Positions 50,305-58,957 of a DNA stretch of 64,000 bases are shown here, one piece after another; the stretch's first letter is position 1; the number at the start of each line of letters is the position of its first letter. The notes under the pieces were generated by a model. It was not told the origin of the DNA. It worked only from the letters and a program-made list of their open reading frames with translations, and did not search any database. The stretch is from an uncultured Faecalibacterium sp. (GTDB lineage Bacteria; Bacillota; Clostridia; Oscillospirales; Ruminococcaceae). Where the stretch lies: positions 1 through 64,000 of the forward strand of contig UQGD01000009.1 in NCBI GenBank assembly GCA_900540455.1, given 5' to 3'. A program made the position numbers and the translations under genes.

Positions 50305-51963
50305 ATGGACCGCAAATGGTGGAAAGAAAGCATCGTATACCAAATCTACCCCAGCAGCTTCCAGGACTCGGACGGGGACGGCATCGGGGACCTGAACGGC
50401 ATCCGTTCCCGGCTGGATTACCTGAAGGATCTGGGGGTCAATGTGCTGTGGCTGTGCCCCGTCATGGACTCCCCCATGGATGACAACGGCTACGACATCT
50501 CCAACTACCGGACCATCAACCCCCGGTTTGGCACCATGGAGGACTTCGACGCCCTGCTGGCCGAGGCCCATCAGCGGGGCATCCGCATTGTGATGGACCT
50601 GGTGGTCAACCACACCTCGGACGAGCACCCCTGGTTCATCGAGAGCCGCAAGTCGGTGGATAACCCCTACCGAGACTACTATATCTGGAAGCCGGGCAAA
50701 GACGGCCACGAGCCCAACAACTGGGGCGCCAGCTTCGGCGGCTCGGCCTGGAAATACGACCCCCAGACCGATATGTATTACCTGCACCTGTTCTCCCCCA
50801 AGCAGCCCGACCTGAACTGGGAGAACCCCAAAGTCCGGGACGAAGTGTTCAACATGATGACCTGGTGGTTTGACAAGGGCATCGACGGGTTCCGGATGGA
50901 CGTCATCAGTATGATTTCCAAGGACCAGCGCTTTCCGGATGGCGAGAAACACGGACTGTATGGCAATGGCGGTCCCTACTATGTCAATGGGCCCCGCATC
51001 CATGAATTTTTGCAGGAGATGAACCGGCGGGTCCTCTCGAAATACGACATTATGACGGTGGGCGAGACCCCCGGCGCCACGGTGGAAAACGCCCCCCAGT
51101 ATGCGGGGCTGGACGGCAAGGAGCTGAACATGGTCTTCCAATTTGACCACGTCGGCATTGGGGACGGACCCCTGGGCAAGTGGACCACCCAGCGCTACGA
51201 TTTTATGCAGCTCAAGAAAATTCTCAGTCACTGGCAGACTGGCCTGGACGGCAAAGCCTGGAATAGCCTGTTCTGGGGCAACCACGATCAGCCCCGGGCT
51301 GCATCCCGCTGGGGCGATGACTCGCCCCTCTCCGCCAAGATGCTGGCCATCTGCCTGCTGAGCCTGCAGGGCACTCCCTACATCTATGAGGGCGATGAAC
51401 TGGGGATGACCAACGCCTATTTCAAAGATCTCAGCCAGTACCGGGATATCGAAAGTCTCAACGCCTTCAAGGAGCTGACCGGCGCAGGCTTGATTTCTGC
51501 AGACGAAATGATGGAGTGCCTGGCCCTCCGCAGCCGGGACAACGCCCGCACCCCGGTCCAGTGGGACGACTCCCCTAACGCCGGTTTTACCACTGGCACC
51601 CCCTGGATTGAGGTCAATCCCAACTATACCGCCATCAACGCCGCCGCCGAGGAAAAAGACCCGGACTCGGTGCTCAACTACTACAAGCAGATGATCACCC
51701 TGCGCAAGAGCCATTTGGGACTGATTTACGGCTCCTTCCAGCTTCTGGCCGAGGAGAGCCCCCAGGTCTTTGCCTACCGGCGTACCCTGGCCGAGATCGG
51801 CGAGAACTACCTGATCGCTTGCAACTTCTCAGACAAGGACGCGGCCTTCACAATTCCCGCTGATTTTGCGGGGGCCCGGCGCCTGATCGGCAATTATCCT
51901 GACACCGCTCCCACCGGCGCTGTGACCCTGCGCCCCTATGAGGCCTTTGTGCTCCAGAAGTAA
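50305..51963 (+). CDS. GH13 oligo-1,6-glucosidase-type enzyme
   Basis: A 552-residue cytoplasmic GH13 subfamily 31 enzyme. The start KWWKESIVYQIYPSSFQD and the calcium-like loop DSDGDGIGDL are typical. Region I is MDLVVNHTS, region II GFRMDVISM with the nucleophile Asp, region III VGETPG with the acid Glu and region IV WGNHDQPRA. A valine right after the nucleophile is the residue linked in this subfamily to alpha-1,6 cleavage (isomaltose, panose), whereas threonine goes with alpha-1,4. It thus complements the GH31 enzyme upstream. AAGGAGG precedes ATG. Confidence 0.92.
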   Translation: MDRKWWKESIVYQIYPSSFQDSDGDGIGDLNGIRSRLDYLKDLGVNVLWLCPVMDSPMDDNGYDISNYRTINPRFGTMEDFDALLAEAHQRGIRIVMDLVVNHTSDEHPWFIESRKSVDNPYRDYYIWKPGKDGHEPNNWGASFGGSAWKYDPQTDMYYLHLFSPKQPDLNWENPKVRDEVFNMMTWWFDKGIDGFRMDVISMISKDQRFPDGEKHGLYGNGGPYYVNGPRIHEFLQEMNRRVLSKYDIMTVGETPGATVENAPQYAGLDGKELNMVFQFDHVGIGDGPLGKWTTQRYDFMQLKKILSHWQTGLDGKAWNSLFWGNHDQPRAASRWGDDSPLSAKMLAICLLSLQGTPYIYEGDELGMTNAYFKDLSQYRDIESLNAFKELTGAGLISADEMMECLALRSRDNARTPVQWDDSPNAGFTTGTPWIEVNPNYTAINAAAEEKDPDSVLNYYKQMITLRKSHLGLIYGSFQLLAEESPQVFAYRRTLAEIGENYLIACNFSDKDAAFTIPADFAGARRLIGNYPDTAPTGAVTLRPYEAFVLQK

Positions 51964-51978
51964 ACCAGGTGATACCCT

Positions 51979-52638
51979 ATGAATGACTTTTTCGACCTGG
52001 ATGCCCCTCTGTTCCGTTTCTTAACCCGGGTTGCGGATATGGTGATTCTCAGCCTGCTGTGGCTAATAGGAAGTCTGCCGCTGTTTACCTTGGGCATTTC
52101 CAGCACAGCCCTCTATTATGCAGTGAACAAGTCCCTAATTGAGGACCGGGGAACGGTCAGCGAGGAATTTTTCCGGGCCTGCCGCCGGAGCTTCCGACAG
52201 GCAACTTTGAGCTTTCTTGCTCTGGCAGTGCCGGAGAGCATTCTGCTGGCTGACTGCTTTATGACCCATTACCTCAAGGGGCAACAGGCAGCGACGGGTA
52301 ATCTCTGGATCATTTTTACGGTGCTGAGTATCTGTGGGCTGGCCTGGATGATCTACAACGCAGCCTATGCGGCAAGATTCGACGACCCGGTCAAAAAGAC
52401 GGTGTTGCAGTCCGGTGCCATGGCATTGCTCCATTTTGACAAAAGTCTGCTGCTTTTGGTGGTGCTGGCTGCGTTCGGCCTGCTGACAGCATTCTGCCCG
52501 CCGCTGATCCTTCTGGCACCTGCCGGATATGCGCTGTTTGCCCGGTGGGTCCTTGAGAAAAAGGTGTTCTATCAATATCTTCCCGATATAGACGATGGCA
52601 TAGACAAGGAGAATAAAGACTGTTCCCATCAGGATTGA
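51979..52638 (+). CDS. YesL-family (DUF624) membrane protein
   Basis: A 219-residue protein with five to six hydrophobic helices. The N-terminus DLDAPLFRFLTRVADMVILSLLWLIGSLP matches YesL in two consecutive parts; TLGISSTALYYAVNK follows. YesL genes accompany LplB/YtcP transporters in Bacillus and clostridia, but the role is unknown. It starts 15 bases after the GH13 gene and ends the operon. A second YesL is in the right-hand module. Confidence 0.85.
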   Translation: MNDFFDLDAPLFRFLTRVADMVILSLLWLIGSLPLFTLGISSTALYYAVNKSLIEDRGTVSEEFFRACRRSFRQATLSFLALAVPESILLADCFMTHYLKGQQAATGNLWIIFTVLSICGLAWMIYNAAYAARFDDPVKKTVLQSGAMALLHFDKSLLLLVVLAAFGLLTAFCPPLILLAPAGYALFARWVLEKKVFYQYLPDIDDGIDKENKDCSHQD

Positions 52639-52705
52639 CCTTTCCTCCAATTTGACCATTCTTTTCTACCAAAGGCAGGGGGCCAAAAGTTGTATACCGG
52701 GCAGC

Positions 52706-52850
52706 TCACCCTGTGGTGCCCATTTCCTTCATTTGCTCTACCGCTTCCTGCTGCACCAGCAGCCCAGCTGAGAAGCCAATCTTGAAGTGGCACTCATTCT
52801 CCTCGCACTGGGCGATGGAAGCCTGATCCTGGAGTTCTTCTACTAGGTCC
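52706..52850 (-). pseudogene. Remnant of a small accessory-element ORF
   Basis: On the minus strand a reading frame through this stretch gives DLVEELQDQASIAQ, then ECHFKIGFSAGLLVQQEAVE and a stop. The GFSAG-hydrophobic helix end recalls small proteins (DUF6809-like) common on clostridial mobile elements. No start codon with ribosome site is visible and the frame overlaps the recombinase remnant, so it is decayed. Confidence 0.4.
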
Positions 52851-53082
52851 CGTTGGCTGCTTTGGGTCGTTTCCGCAGCCTCAGCTTGTGGGCAATGTTC
52901 CAGGTATCCTGATCCACAATGGCCTCATGGGTGTTTGGGAAGATCATCAGCTCGTCGGCAGTGGCAGCCCGGCGCTGCTTGGTCTTGAACTTCTCACAGA
53001 TGGACTTGCCCATCACTGTATGCCCCAGGTATTCCTGCCGGTCCAGGATGTGGCCCACAGTGGTGGCCGTCCAACGGTATAA
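52843..53082 (-). pseudogene. Large serine recombinase fragment
   Basis: About 78 codons on the minus strand match the recombinase domain of large serine integrases: YRWTATTVGHILDRQEYLGH, then FPNTHEAIVDQDTWNIAHKL. Full proteins are about 500-550 residues with an N-terminal catalytic domain and a C-terminal zinc ribbon and coil; both are missing here. The part of the open frame upstream of 53082 is not homologous. It is a leftover of a mobile element at the right side of the alpha-glucoside module. Confidence 0.8.
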
Positions 53083-53251
53083 TGCAATCATCAAGGCAAT
53101 CGCAGAGGGGGCTTCTCGCCTGAATGATATCACCACGAAGGGAAGAAAACTCTGTGGTGGCAAAATACGGATATCTAGCCGCTTGGGGCATCCACGAAAA
53201 ACGGACAAACATAAGGCTGCTCCTTTTTACGGGAGCAGACTTTATGAAGGC
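53083..53251. other. Non-coding stretch right of the recombinase fragment
   Basis: I see no supported gene; short open frames here have no ribosome site or recognisable sequence. Confidence 0.4.
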
Positions 53252-53322
53252 TAAAAAAATAGCCGGACAACAACCAACTGAGGGATCTTCAAAGAAAATC
53301 TCTCAATCAGCTGTTGCCCGGC
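53252..53322 (-). terminator. Long imperfect hairpin terminator
   Basis: The outer arms GCCGGACAACA and TGTTGCCCGGC (53262-53272 with 53312-53322) have one mismatch and further pairing inside. The minus strand continues with seven U residues. It could end transcripts coming from the GH32 operon. Confidence 0.6.
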
Positions 53323-53367
53323 CATCTTGCCATTATGAAGCCTTATCTTCTGATGTGGCACAGTAAT

Positions 53368-53468
53368 GCAGATGAAAGACGCTTGCTCAAGGCCCCTTGA
53401 GGGGCTTTGCCAGTAGGATGCCCTTCTAGGGCTTACTCAAGCCACCGGCTTAGCCGGTGGTTTTGACT
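53368..53468. mobile_element. Inverted second copy of the IS200/IS605-derived end
   Basis: These 101 bases are the reverse complement of 42487-42587 with about seven differences by eye. They include the foldback hairpin CCACCGGCTTAGCCGGTGG. The other end of the element is not seen here, so this is a solo end. Confidence 0.75.
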
Positions 53469-53498
53469 CAATGAAGGAGAAATGAAGGGAATATCAGG

Positions 53499-54974
53499 TT
53501 ACAGATTCAGCTCAAACTGTTCTGCCGTGATGGTTGCTTTGCCATCGGCAGCAAAGGTGATGCCGTCGGCAGACTGGGGCGTGTAGATCCATACGGTCAT
53601 GGTCTGCTCACCGTCGTTGGCGAAAACTTCGATGCTGTTTTTGTCCAGCAGGATACGGAGTTTGAGCGCACCGTTCTGGCTGCGGACCTTGCAGCTGCGG
53701 CGGTGTACGATGTCGGCACGGGAACCGGCATAGCTGCGGTCCAGCGTCAGCTCGGAAGTGTAGGGGTCGTAGGTCAGGCTGGTGTGATGGTCTGCATCAG
53801 CGGCCAGCTTCAGGGTGAAGGAGCGGTATTCGCCGGGCTGCACCGTGACGGTCAGGTCAGCCACACGGCCCTTGATGCCCTCCAGCGTTGTTTCGCCTTG
53901 CACCGTCACATTTTCGTGGAAAGTGCGCTTACCATGGACGGCATCCAGCTCCCGCACCGGGGTCTGAATAATGCGTCCGTCCTTGATATGCAGCTCCCGG
54001 GGGCAGATGGTCTGCCCGAACCACTTGCAGCCCTGGGGCTTATCCTCGGTGTCCGACCAGGTTTGCAGCCATGCGGTCATGATGCGGCGGCCATCCGGGG
54101 CAAGGGTGGTCTGGGTGGCGTAGAAGTCGATGCCGCCGTCCATCAGCTGCACGTTTTCCTTGGTGAAGGTGTGGGCAGCTTCGTCATAGCTGCCGACGAA
54201 AGCAATCACGTTGTGACCGTTGTGGAACTCGCCCTTGGGCAGCATCTCCATGGGTCCCAGCATCAAGACCTGCTTGCCGTCCAGCGGGAAGAAGTCCGGG
54301 CACTCCCACATTTTGCCGTACTGATTGTTGCAGCGTTCCAGCACCGTGACAAAGTTCCAGTCGAAGCCGTCCTTGCTCTGGAACAGTGCCGCTGCGCCGC
54401 TGCCGTCCTCGGCGAGGCAGACGGTGACGGCGGAGTAGGTGCCGTCGGCCTCACGCCAGATCTTGGGGTCCCGGAAATCAAACTTGCTGAAGCCTTCCGG
54501 CAGGTCTTTCTGGGTCAGCACCGGGTTGCAGGCAGGCTTTTCGTAGTTCAGTCCATCACCGATGGCAATGCTCTGGGTCTGGATGTCCCGCATCTCCCCA
54601 TTGGGCTGCTTTTCTGCCACCACGCTGGTGTACATCAGCAGCTGTTTGCCATCGTCCATCTCGGTGGCAGAACCGGAGAAGCAGCCGGGGCCGTTGTCCG
54701 CCGGGGAATCCGGTGCAAGCGCGCAGGGCAGATACTCCCAGTGCAGCAGGTCAGAGCTGACGGCGTGACCCCAGTGCATGGGCGCCCACCGCACATCGTA
54801 GGGGTTATACTGATAGAACTGGTGATACTTCCCTTTATAATAAGAGAAACCGTTTGGGTCGTTCATCCAGCCCACATAGGGAGTCAGGTGGTAGGCAGGG
54901 CGTTCCGCCGGGGAAATGGCTGCGCCGTGCTCGGCCTCGTAGGCGCGGGCTTTTTGTAAAGTCAAATCGTTCAT
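53499..54974 (-). CDS. GH32 beta-fructosidase (sucrose/fructan hydrolase)
   Basis: A 491-residue family 32 glycoside hydrolase without signal peptide. The three catalytic boxes are clear: WMNDPNGFSYY with the nucleophile Asp near residue 36, FDFRDPKIW with the transition-state Asp, and WECPDFFPL with the acid/base Glu. The C-terminal beta-sandwich begins near residue 345. It would cut sucrose, kestose or short fructans inside the cell. GGAGG is five bases before ATG 54974. It is the last gene of the minus operon permease-permease-lipoprotein-GH32. Confidence 0.92.
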   Translation of the reverse strand: MNDLTLQKARAYEAEHGAAISPAERPAYHLTPYVGWMNDPNGFSYYKGKYHQFYQYNPYDVRWAPMHWGHAVSSDLLHWEYLPCALAPDSPADNGPGCFSGSATEMDDGKQLLMYTSVVAEKQPNGEMRDIQTQSIAIGDGLNYEKPACNPVLTQKDLPEGFSKFDFRDPKIWREADGTYSAVTVCLAEDGSGAAALFQSKDGFDWNFVTVLERCNNQYGKMWECPDFFPLDGKQVLMLGPMEMLPKGEFHNGHNVIAFVGSYDEAAHTFTKENVQLMDGGIDFYATQTTLAPDGRRIMTAWLQTWSDTEDKPQGCKWFGQTICPRELHIKDGRIIQTPVRELDAVHGKRTFHENVTVQGETTLEGIKGRVADLTVTVQPGEYRSFTLKLAADADHHTSLTYDPYTSELTLDRSYAGSRADIVHRRSCKVRSQNGALKLRILLDKNSIEVFANDGEQTMTVWIYTPQSADGITFAADGKATITAEQFELNL

Positions 54975-54998
54975 GGAATCCTCCAAAGGAAAGAATTC

Positions 54999-56672
54999 TT
55001 ATGCGTAGTAAGCATCCAGATATTTCTGCATAATGCCCAGATAGTCGGACAAGCCGTAGGCTTCCAGCTTGCTCAGATATTCGTTCCACTCTGCATCCGT
55101 AGTGCCGTTCATGATCCAGTTGGCCTTCTGCGTATTCATGTAGGTCTGCAGATCTGCCTGCAGGTTAGAGACCTGCTCGGTGTCCTCGTTGCTCATAAAG
55201 ACATTGGGATAGACATAATCGTTGTTCATATCCGGGGTGTAGATATCCTTGATCCAGTCCAGACGGTACTGTGCATCGTCCGGGCAGGTAACGTATACAC
55301 CATAGTAATCATCCAGAACCGCCAGAGGTCCGCTGACACACTGCGCCTCACGGACTTCCACGGGAGAAGCATCGCCCAGAGGAGCGTGCTTCAGCATGGG
55401 CTCGCCCTTATCGTTGGTGGACAGTTCAAAGATGTTAAAGCCTTCCGCATCGCCGTAAGTACCCCAGTTGTTCTGCGGAGACTGGAGGGGTGCGTACATC
55501 TGATCCAGCCATGCGCAAACCAGTGCGGGGTTAGTCGCCTTTGCGGTGACAACGCATCTGCCGCGGGCAAAACCGCTGGTGAAAGAGCCGTTCTGCGGAG
55601 TGATATTCCGGGTATCGGCGGTCAGGGCAGGCAGCGGCTCCCAGTCGGTCAGGTTGTCAATGTTGGCAACATCCCAGCTGAAGCAGACACCATAGCGGCC
55701 AGCCTTGCCCTTGGAAACGTAGGTGGACCACTCCTGCGTGAAGCACTCCGGGTCAATGAGCTTCTCGGCATACAGCTTGTGCAGCCAGTCCAGACCATCA
55801 CGGTAGCCCTGCTGGGTGGCGGCACAGATGACTTTTCGGTCGTTGGTAACGGCGATATGGCGGTCTTTGTCTGCATCGCCGTAGCCTTCGCCAAAGCCAT
55901 TGATAAGGATGCTGGGGTCCTGATCGCCGTTGTTGACGATGCAGGACATGGGGATGATGTCGCCGTCAATGCCATACTCGGCCTTGATAGAAGCGGCGTT
56001 ATCACGGAATGCCATCAGCACCTGCTCAAACTCGTCCACCGTGGTGGGCATCGACAGACCGAGGAAGTTCAGCCACTTGGTATTGATGAAGCTCATGTTG
56101 CCAATGGTCTGGATGGCGGTCTTTTCTGCGCCGAGCTGCTCGATCCAGGGCAGTGCCCAGATGTGGCCATCGCTGTCGGTGCACATGGTACGGTACTCCG
56201 GGTACTTCTCAAAGACCTTCTGGAGATTAGGCATATTGTTGTCAATGTAGTCTTCCAGATTGAGGATGACACCCTGATCTGCGTAGCGCAGCAGATTGCT
56301 GTCGGTAAAATCAGCAGTAAAAACAAAATCCGTCAGGGTGTTGGGGTTGGACATATTCAGGGTGATCTTATCGCTCCACTGGTCGGACTGGATGGCGGTC
56401 CAGTCGATGTGCACATTGGTCTGCTCTTCCAGACGCTTGAAGATGGTGCGGTTATTCGGCTCGGGTTCGCTGCCCACAGGGAAGCTGGTCATACCGGTAA
56501 AGGTGACCTTTTCGGACAGCGGAAATTCAACGGCACCGGTTACGTCCACAGCTGCGGCAGCAGAATTGTTGCTGCCGTTGGATTTGCCGCCGCCACAGGC
56601 AGACAGAGCAGCGGCAGAACCCGCCAGAGCGCAGACCTTGAGGAAGTTGCGGCGAGAGATCAGCTTTTTCAT
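54999..56672 (-). CDS. Sugar-binding lipoprotein of a CUT1-type ABC transporter (sucrose/fructan module)
   Basis: A 557-residue binding protein. The N-terminus KKLISRRNFLKVCALAGSAA contains a twin-arginine motif and the lipobox LSAC near residue 26, then a Gly/Asn/Ser linker. The mature part has the LplA pattern NTKWLNFLGLSMPTTVDEFE and DWIKDIYTPDMNND. AAAGGAG precedes ATG 56672 by eight bases. The GH32 gene 24 bases downstream points to sucrose or fructo-oligosaccharides. It resembles the lipoprotein at 44756 in layout but not closely in sequence. Confidence 0.88.
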   Translation of the reverse strand: MKKLISRRNFLKVCALAGSAAALSACGGGKSNGSNNSAAAAVDVTGAVEFPLSEKVTFTGMTSFPVGSEPEPNNRTIFKRLEEQTNVHIDWTAIQSDQWSDKITLNMSNPNTLTDFVFTADFTDSNLLRYADQGVILNLEDYIDNNMPNLQKVFEKYPEYRTMCTDSDGHIWALPWIEQLGAEKTAIQTIGNMSFINTKWLNFLGLSMPTTVDEFEQVLMAFRDNAASIKAEYGIDGDIIPMSCIVNNGDQDPSILINGFGEGYGDADKDRHIAVTNDRKVICAATQQGYRDGLDWLHKLYAEKLIDPECFTQEWSTYVSKGKAGRYGVCFSWDVANIDNLTDWEPLPALTADTRNITPQNGSFTSGFARGRCVVTAKATNPALVCAWLDQMYAPLQSPQNNWGTYGDAEGFNIFELSTNDKGEPMLKHAPLGDASPVEVREAQCVSGPLAVLDDYYGVYVTCPDDAQYRLDWIKDIYTPDMNNDYVYPNVFMSNEDTEQVSNLQADLQTYMNTQKANWIMNGTTDAEWNEYLSKLEAYGLSDYLGIMQKYLDAYYA

Positions 56673-56748
56673 GGTATTTTCTCCTTTTTTATATTTCTTT
56701 TTTCGTGTAACAGATGAGCGTACCCGCTTATAAAATTCTGGAATATCC

Positions 56749-57654
56749 TCAGCCTTTAATGGAACCAGCCATGATGCCGGCATCAAAATACTTCTGGAAG
56801 AAGGGATACATCACCAGCAGCGGCAGACTGGAAATAATAATGGTTGCATATTTGAGCAGCTCTGCCATCTTCGCACGTTCGGCAGTACTCTGGATATCTG
56901 CGATCATGCCGGATTCCGGCTGGCTCTGGATCAGGATGGAACGCAGCACCAGCTGCAACGGCTGCTTCGATGCGCTGTTCAGGTAGATCATAGCGTCAAA
57001 GTAGCTGTTCCACATTGCCACGAACTGCCACAGAGCCAGAACTGCCACCACCGGCATACAGACGGGCAGCAGGATCTTGAAGAAGTAAAGCATCTCGCTG
57101 GCTCCATCCACATCCGCAGCTTCACGCAGCTCACGCGGGATGCCTTGATAATAGGTACGGGCAATGATCATGTTCCACACGCTGAATGCTCCCGGCAGAA
57201 TGACCGCCCACATGGAATCCAGCAGACCCAGATTGTTGATGAGCAGGTAGGTGGGGATCAGACCGCCGCTGAAAAACATCGTGATCACAAACAAGGTGTT
57301 GAAGATCTTTTTGCCTTTGAAGTCCGGCAGCGACATGGGATAAGCGGCAAGCATCGTCACCGCTACCGAGACGATGGTGAAGATGATCGAGTAAAGTACT
57401 GCGTTCTTGAAGCCGACCCAGATCTGCTTGTCCGAAACGACACGCTGGTAAGCATCCAGACTCCACTTGCTGAAATCAAAGGAGATGCCCTTGTTTTGCA
57501 GAGTGACCGGGTCCATAAAGGACGCGATGACGATGTAGATCATCGGAACGATGATCGCCAGCAGGAACAAACCCAGAAGTGCGTAGCCGCAGTACAGGAT
57601 GATCTTATCTTGTCTGGTGTAGAGGGCCATTTTTGATTTTTTCTGTTTTGCCAT
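56749..57654 (-). CDS. ABC sugar permease, YtcP/AraQ type (sucrose/fructan module)
   Basis: A 301-residue permease with six helices. It begins with a basic segment KQKKSKMALYTRQDK, then the first helix ALLGLFLLAIIVPMIYIVIA; the docking loop is REAADVDGASEMLYFFKILL and the end AGIMAGSIKG. AAGGAGGGG stands right before ATG 57654. It is 13 bases after the first permease gene and shares its promoter. Confidence 0.92.
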   Translation of the reverse strand: MAKQKKSKMALYTRQDKIILYCGYALLGLFLLAIIVPMIYIVIASFMDPVTLQNKGISFDFSKWSLDAYQRVVSDKQIWVGFKNAVLYSIIFTIVSVAVTMLAAYPMSLPDFKGKKIFNTLFVITMFFSGGLIPTYLLINNLGLLDSMWAVILPGAFSVWNMIIARTYYQGIPRELREAADVDGASEMLYFFKILLPVCMPVVAVLALWQFVAMWNSYFDAMIYLNSASKQPLQLVLRSILIQSQPESGMIADIQSTAERAKMAELLKYATIIISSLPLLVMYPFFQKYFDAGIMAGSIKG

Positions 57655-57667
57655 GGTAAACCCCTCC

Positions 57668-58615
57668 TTACAAGCCCTTGCCATCGTTCATTTTGGCAAC
57701 GATCTTGTTCACTGCGATCAGCAGGATGACGTTGACAATGGTGTTGAACAGACCGACTGCCGTGGAAAAGCTGTAATCGCCGTCCAACAGGCCCTTTTTA
57801 TAAACGTACGTTGCAATGATCTCGGCAGTGTTCAGGTTCAGGTCAGTTTGCAGGGCATAGGCTTTTTCAAAACCGATGCTCATGATGTTGCCTGCCTGCA
57901 GGATGAACTGAATAACGACCATATCCTTAATGGCGGGCCACTCCACCGTCATGATCTGCTGGATCAGGTTTGCGCCGTCGATCATCGCAGCTTCCTTCAG
58001 ATCTTTGCTGGCGTTAGAAAGGGATGCGGTGTACATGATGGATGCCCAGCCGGCACCCTGCCAGATGCCGCTGATGATGTAGATGGGGCGGAACGCTTCC
58101 GGCAGCGTCATGAAGTTGATGCTGGTGTGAAGCAGGCTGTTCACCGGACCGGTGACACTCAGCAGCACCCGGACAATGCCGCACAGCACGATGATCGAGA
58201 TGAAGTTGGGCATATACAGCACCAGCTGCACCTTCTGCTTGATCTTCTTGCTCTCGATACGGTTGAGCAGGAATGCCAGCAGGATGGGGATCGGGAAGCT
58301 CCACAGCAGACCGTAGACGCTCAGCTTCAGGGTGTTGATCAGATAGCGCTGGAAGTCCGGCGAGGACATGAATCGGATAAAGTTTTTGAAGCCTACCCAC
58401 TCGCTGCCCCAGATGCCTTTGAAGGGATTGTACTTCTGGAACGCGATCAGCACACCGCCCATGGGAGCGTACTTGAACACCAGCGTCAGCACCACGGCAG
58501 GCAGCAGGAACAACAGGTAAAGCTGCCAATGCCGTTTGATGTAGACCCATGTGTTGTGCAGCTTGCGTTCTGCTGTCAGCACAGCCGTTTCCGGCGAGGC
58601 CGTCTTTGCTTTCAT
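57668..58615 (-). CDS. ABC sugar permease, LplB type (sucrose/fructan module)
   Basis: A 315-residue permease with six helices after a cytoplasmic stretch of about 30 residues. The first helix is LYLLFLLPAVVLTLVFKYAP; the EAA docking loop is KEAAMIDGANLIQQIMTVEW. AAGGAGG lies ten bases before ATG. It is the first gene of the minus operon, reading away from the LacI gene. No ATPase gene is in the operon. Confidence 0.92.
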   Translation of the reverse strand: MKAKTASPETAVLTAERKLHNTWVYIKRHWQLYLLFLLPAVVLTLVFKYAPMGGVLIAFQKYNPFKGIWGSEWVGFKNFIRFMSSPDFQRYLINTLKLSVYGLLWSFPIPILLAFLLNRIESKKIKQKVQLVLYMPNFISIIVLCGIVRVLLSVTGPVNSLLHTSINFMTLPEAFRPIYIISGIWQGAGWASIMYTASLSNASKDLKEAAMIDGANLIQQIMTVEWPAIKDMVVIQFILQAGNIMSIGFEKAYALQTDLNLNTAEIIATYVYKKGLLDGDYSFSTAVGLFNTIVNVILLIAVNKIVAKMNDGKGL

Positions 58616-58711
58616 GAATCATTCTCCTCCTTTTGATTTGTGTTTTATACTTGCACCGTTTAATCTTACGTTTTTTGCTTGGATTGTGCAAATGTAAAAT
58701 TCCGTGATTCA

Positions 58712-58740
58712 TTTATACCACTCAAATAAGCGAATGTCAA
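58712..58740 (-). promoter_or_regulatory. Promoter of the sucrose/fructan transport operon
   Basis: Perfect TTGACA (58735-58740), 17-base spacer, TATAAA (58712-58717), minus strand. Confidence 0.85.
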
Positions 58741-58779
58741 CGATAATTCATGGTATACATCAAAAATAACTGTGGATTT

Positions 58780-58863
58780 GTACAGATGCACAAATCCAAA
58801 TGTGCGCAAATATGCAAAATGATGATTTGCATTTTTGCATTTGACTAATTTGTGCATTTGCAC
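58780..58863. promoter_or_regulatory. Cluster of TGCAAA/TTTGCA operator-like repeats
   Basis: Within about 85 bases there are ATGCACAAAT, ATGTGCGCAAAT, the palindrome ATGCAAA-seven bases-TTTGCAT, TTTTGCATTTG and TTTGTGCATTTGCAC. They lie between the two divergent promoters and overlap the plus one. They are probably binding sites for the LacI regulator encoded next to them. Confidence 0.6.
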
Positions 58864-58869
58864 TATACT
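58841..58869 (+). promoter_or_regulatory. Promoter of the lacI-yesL-fructokinase-amylosucrase operon
   Basis: TTGACT (58841-58846), 17-base spacer, TATACT (58864-58869). Confidence 0.8.
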
Positions 58870-58957
58870 GGAGTCATAAAGAATAAGATCCGTCACCAGA
58901 CTTTATCTATAAAAGAAAGGACATCCGCTCCTATATTATAAAGAAAGAGGATGACTT

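Noticed and set aside
48616..51714. Open frame of 1032 codons on the minus strand
   Set aside because: It is antisense to the GH31 and GH13 genes and shows only Val/Gly/His-rich shadow sequence.
53124..53366. Open frame of 80 codons on the plus strand before the IS-derived end
   Set aside because: It runs over the terminator-like hairpin, has no ribosome site and no recognisable sequence.
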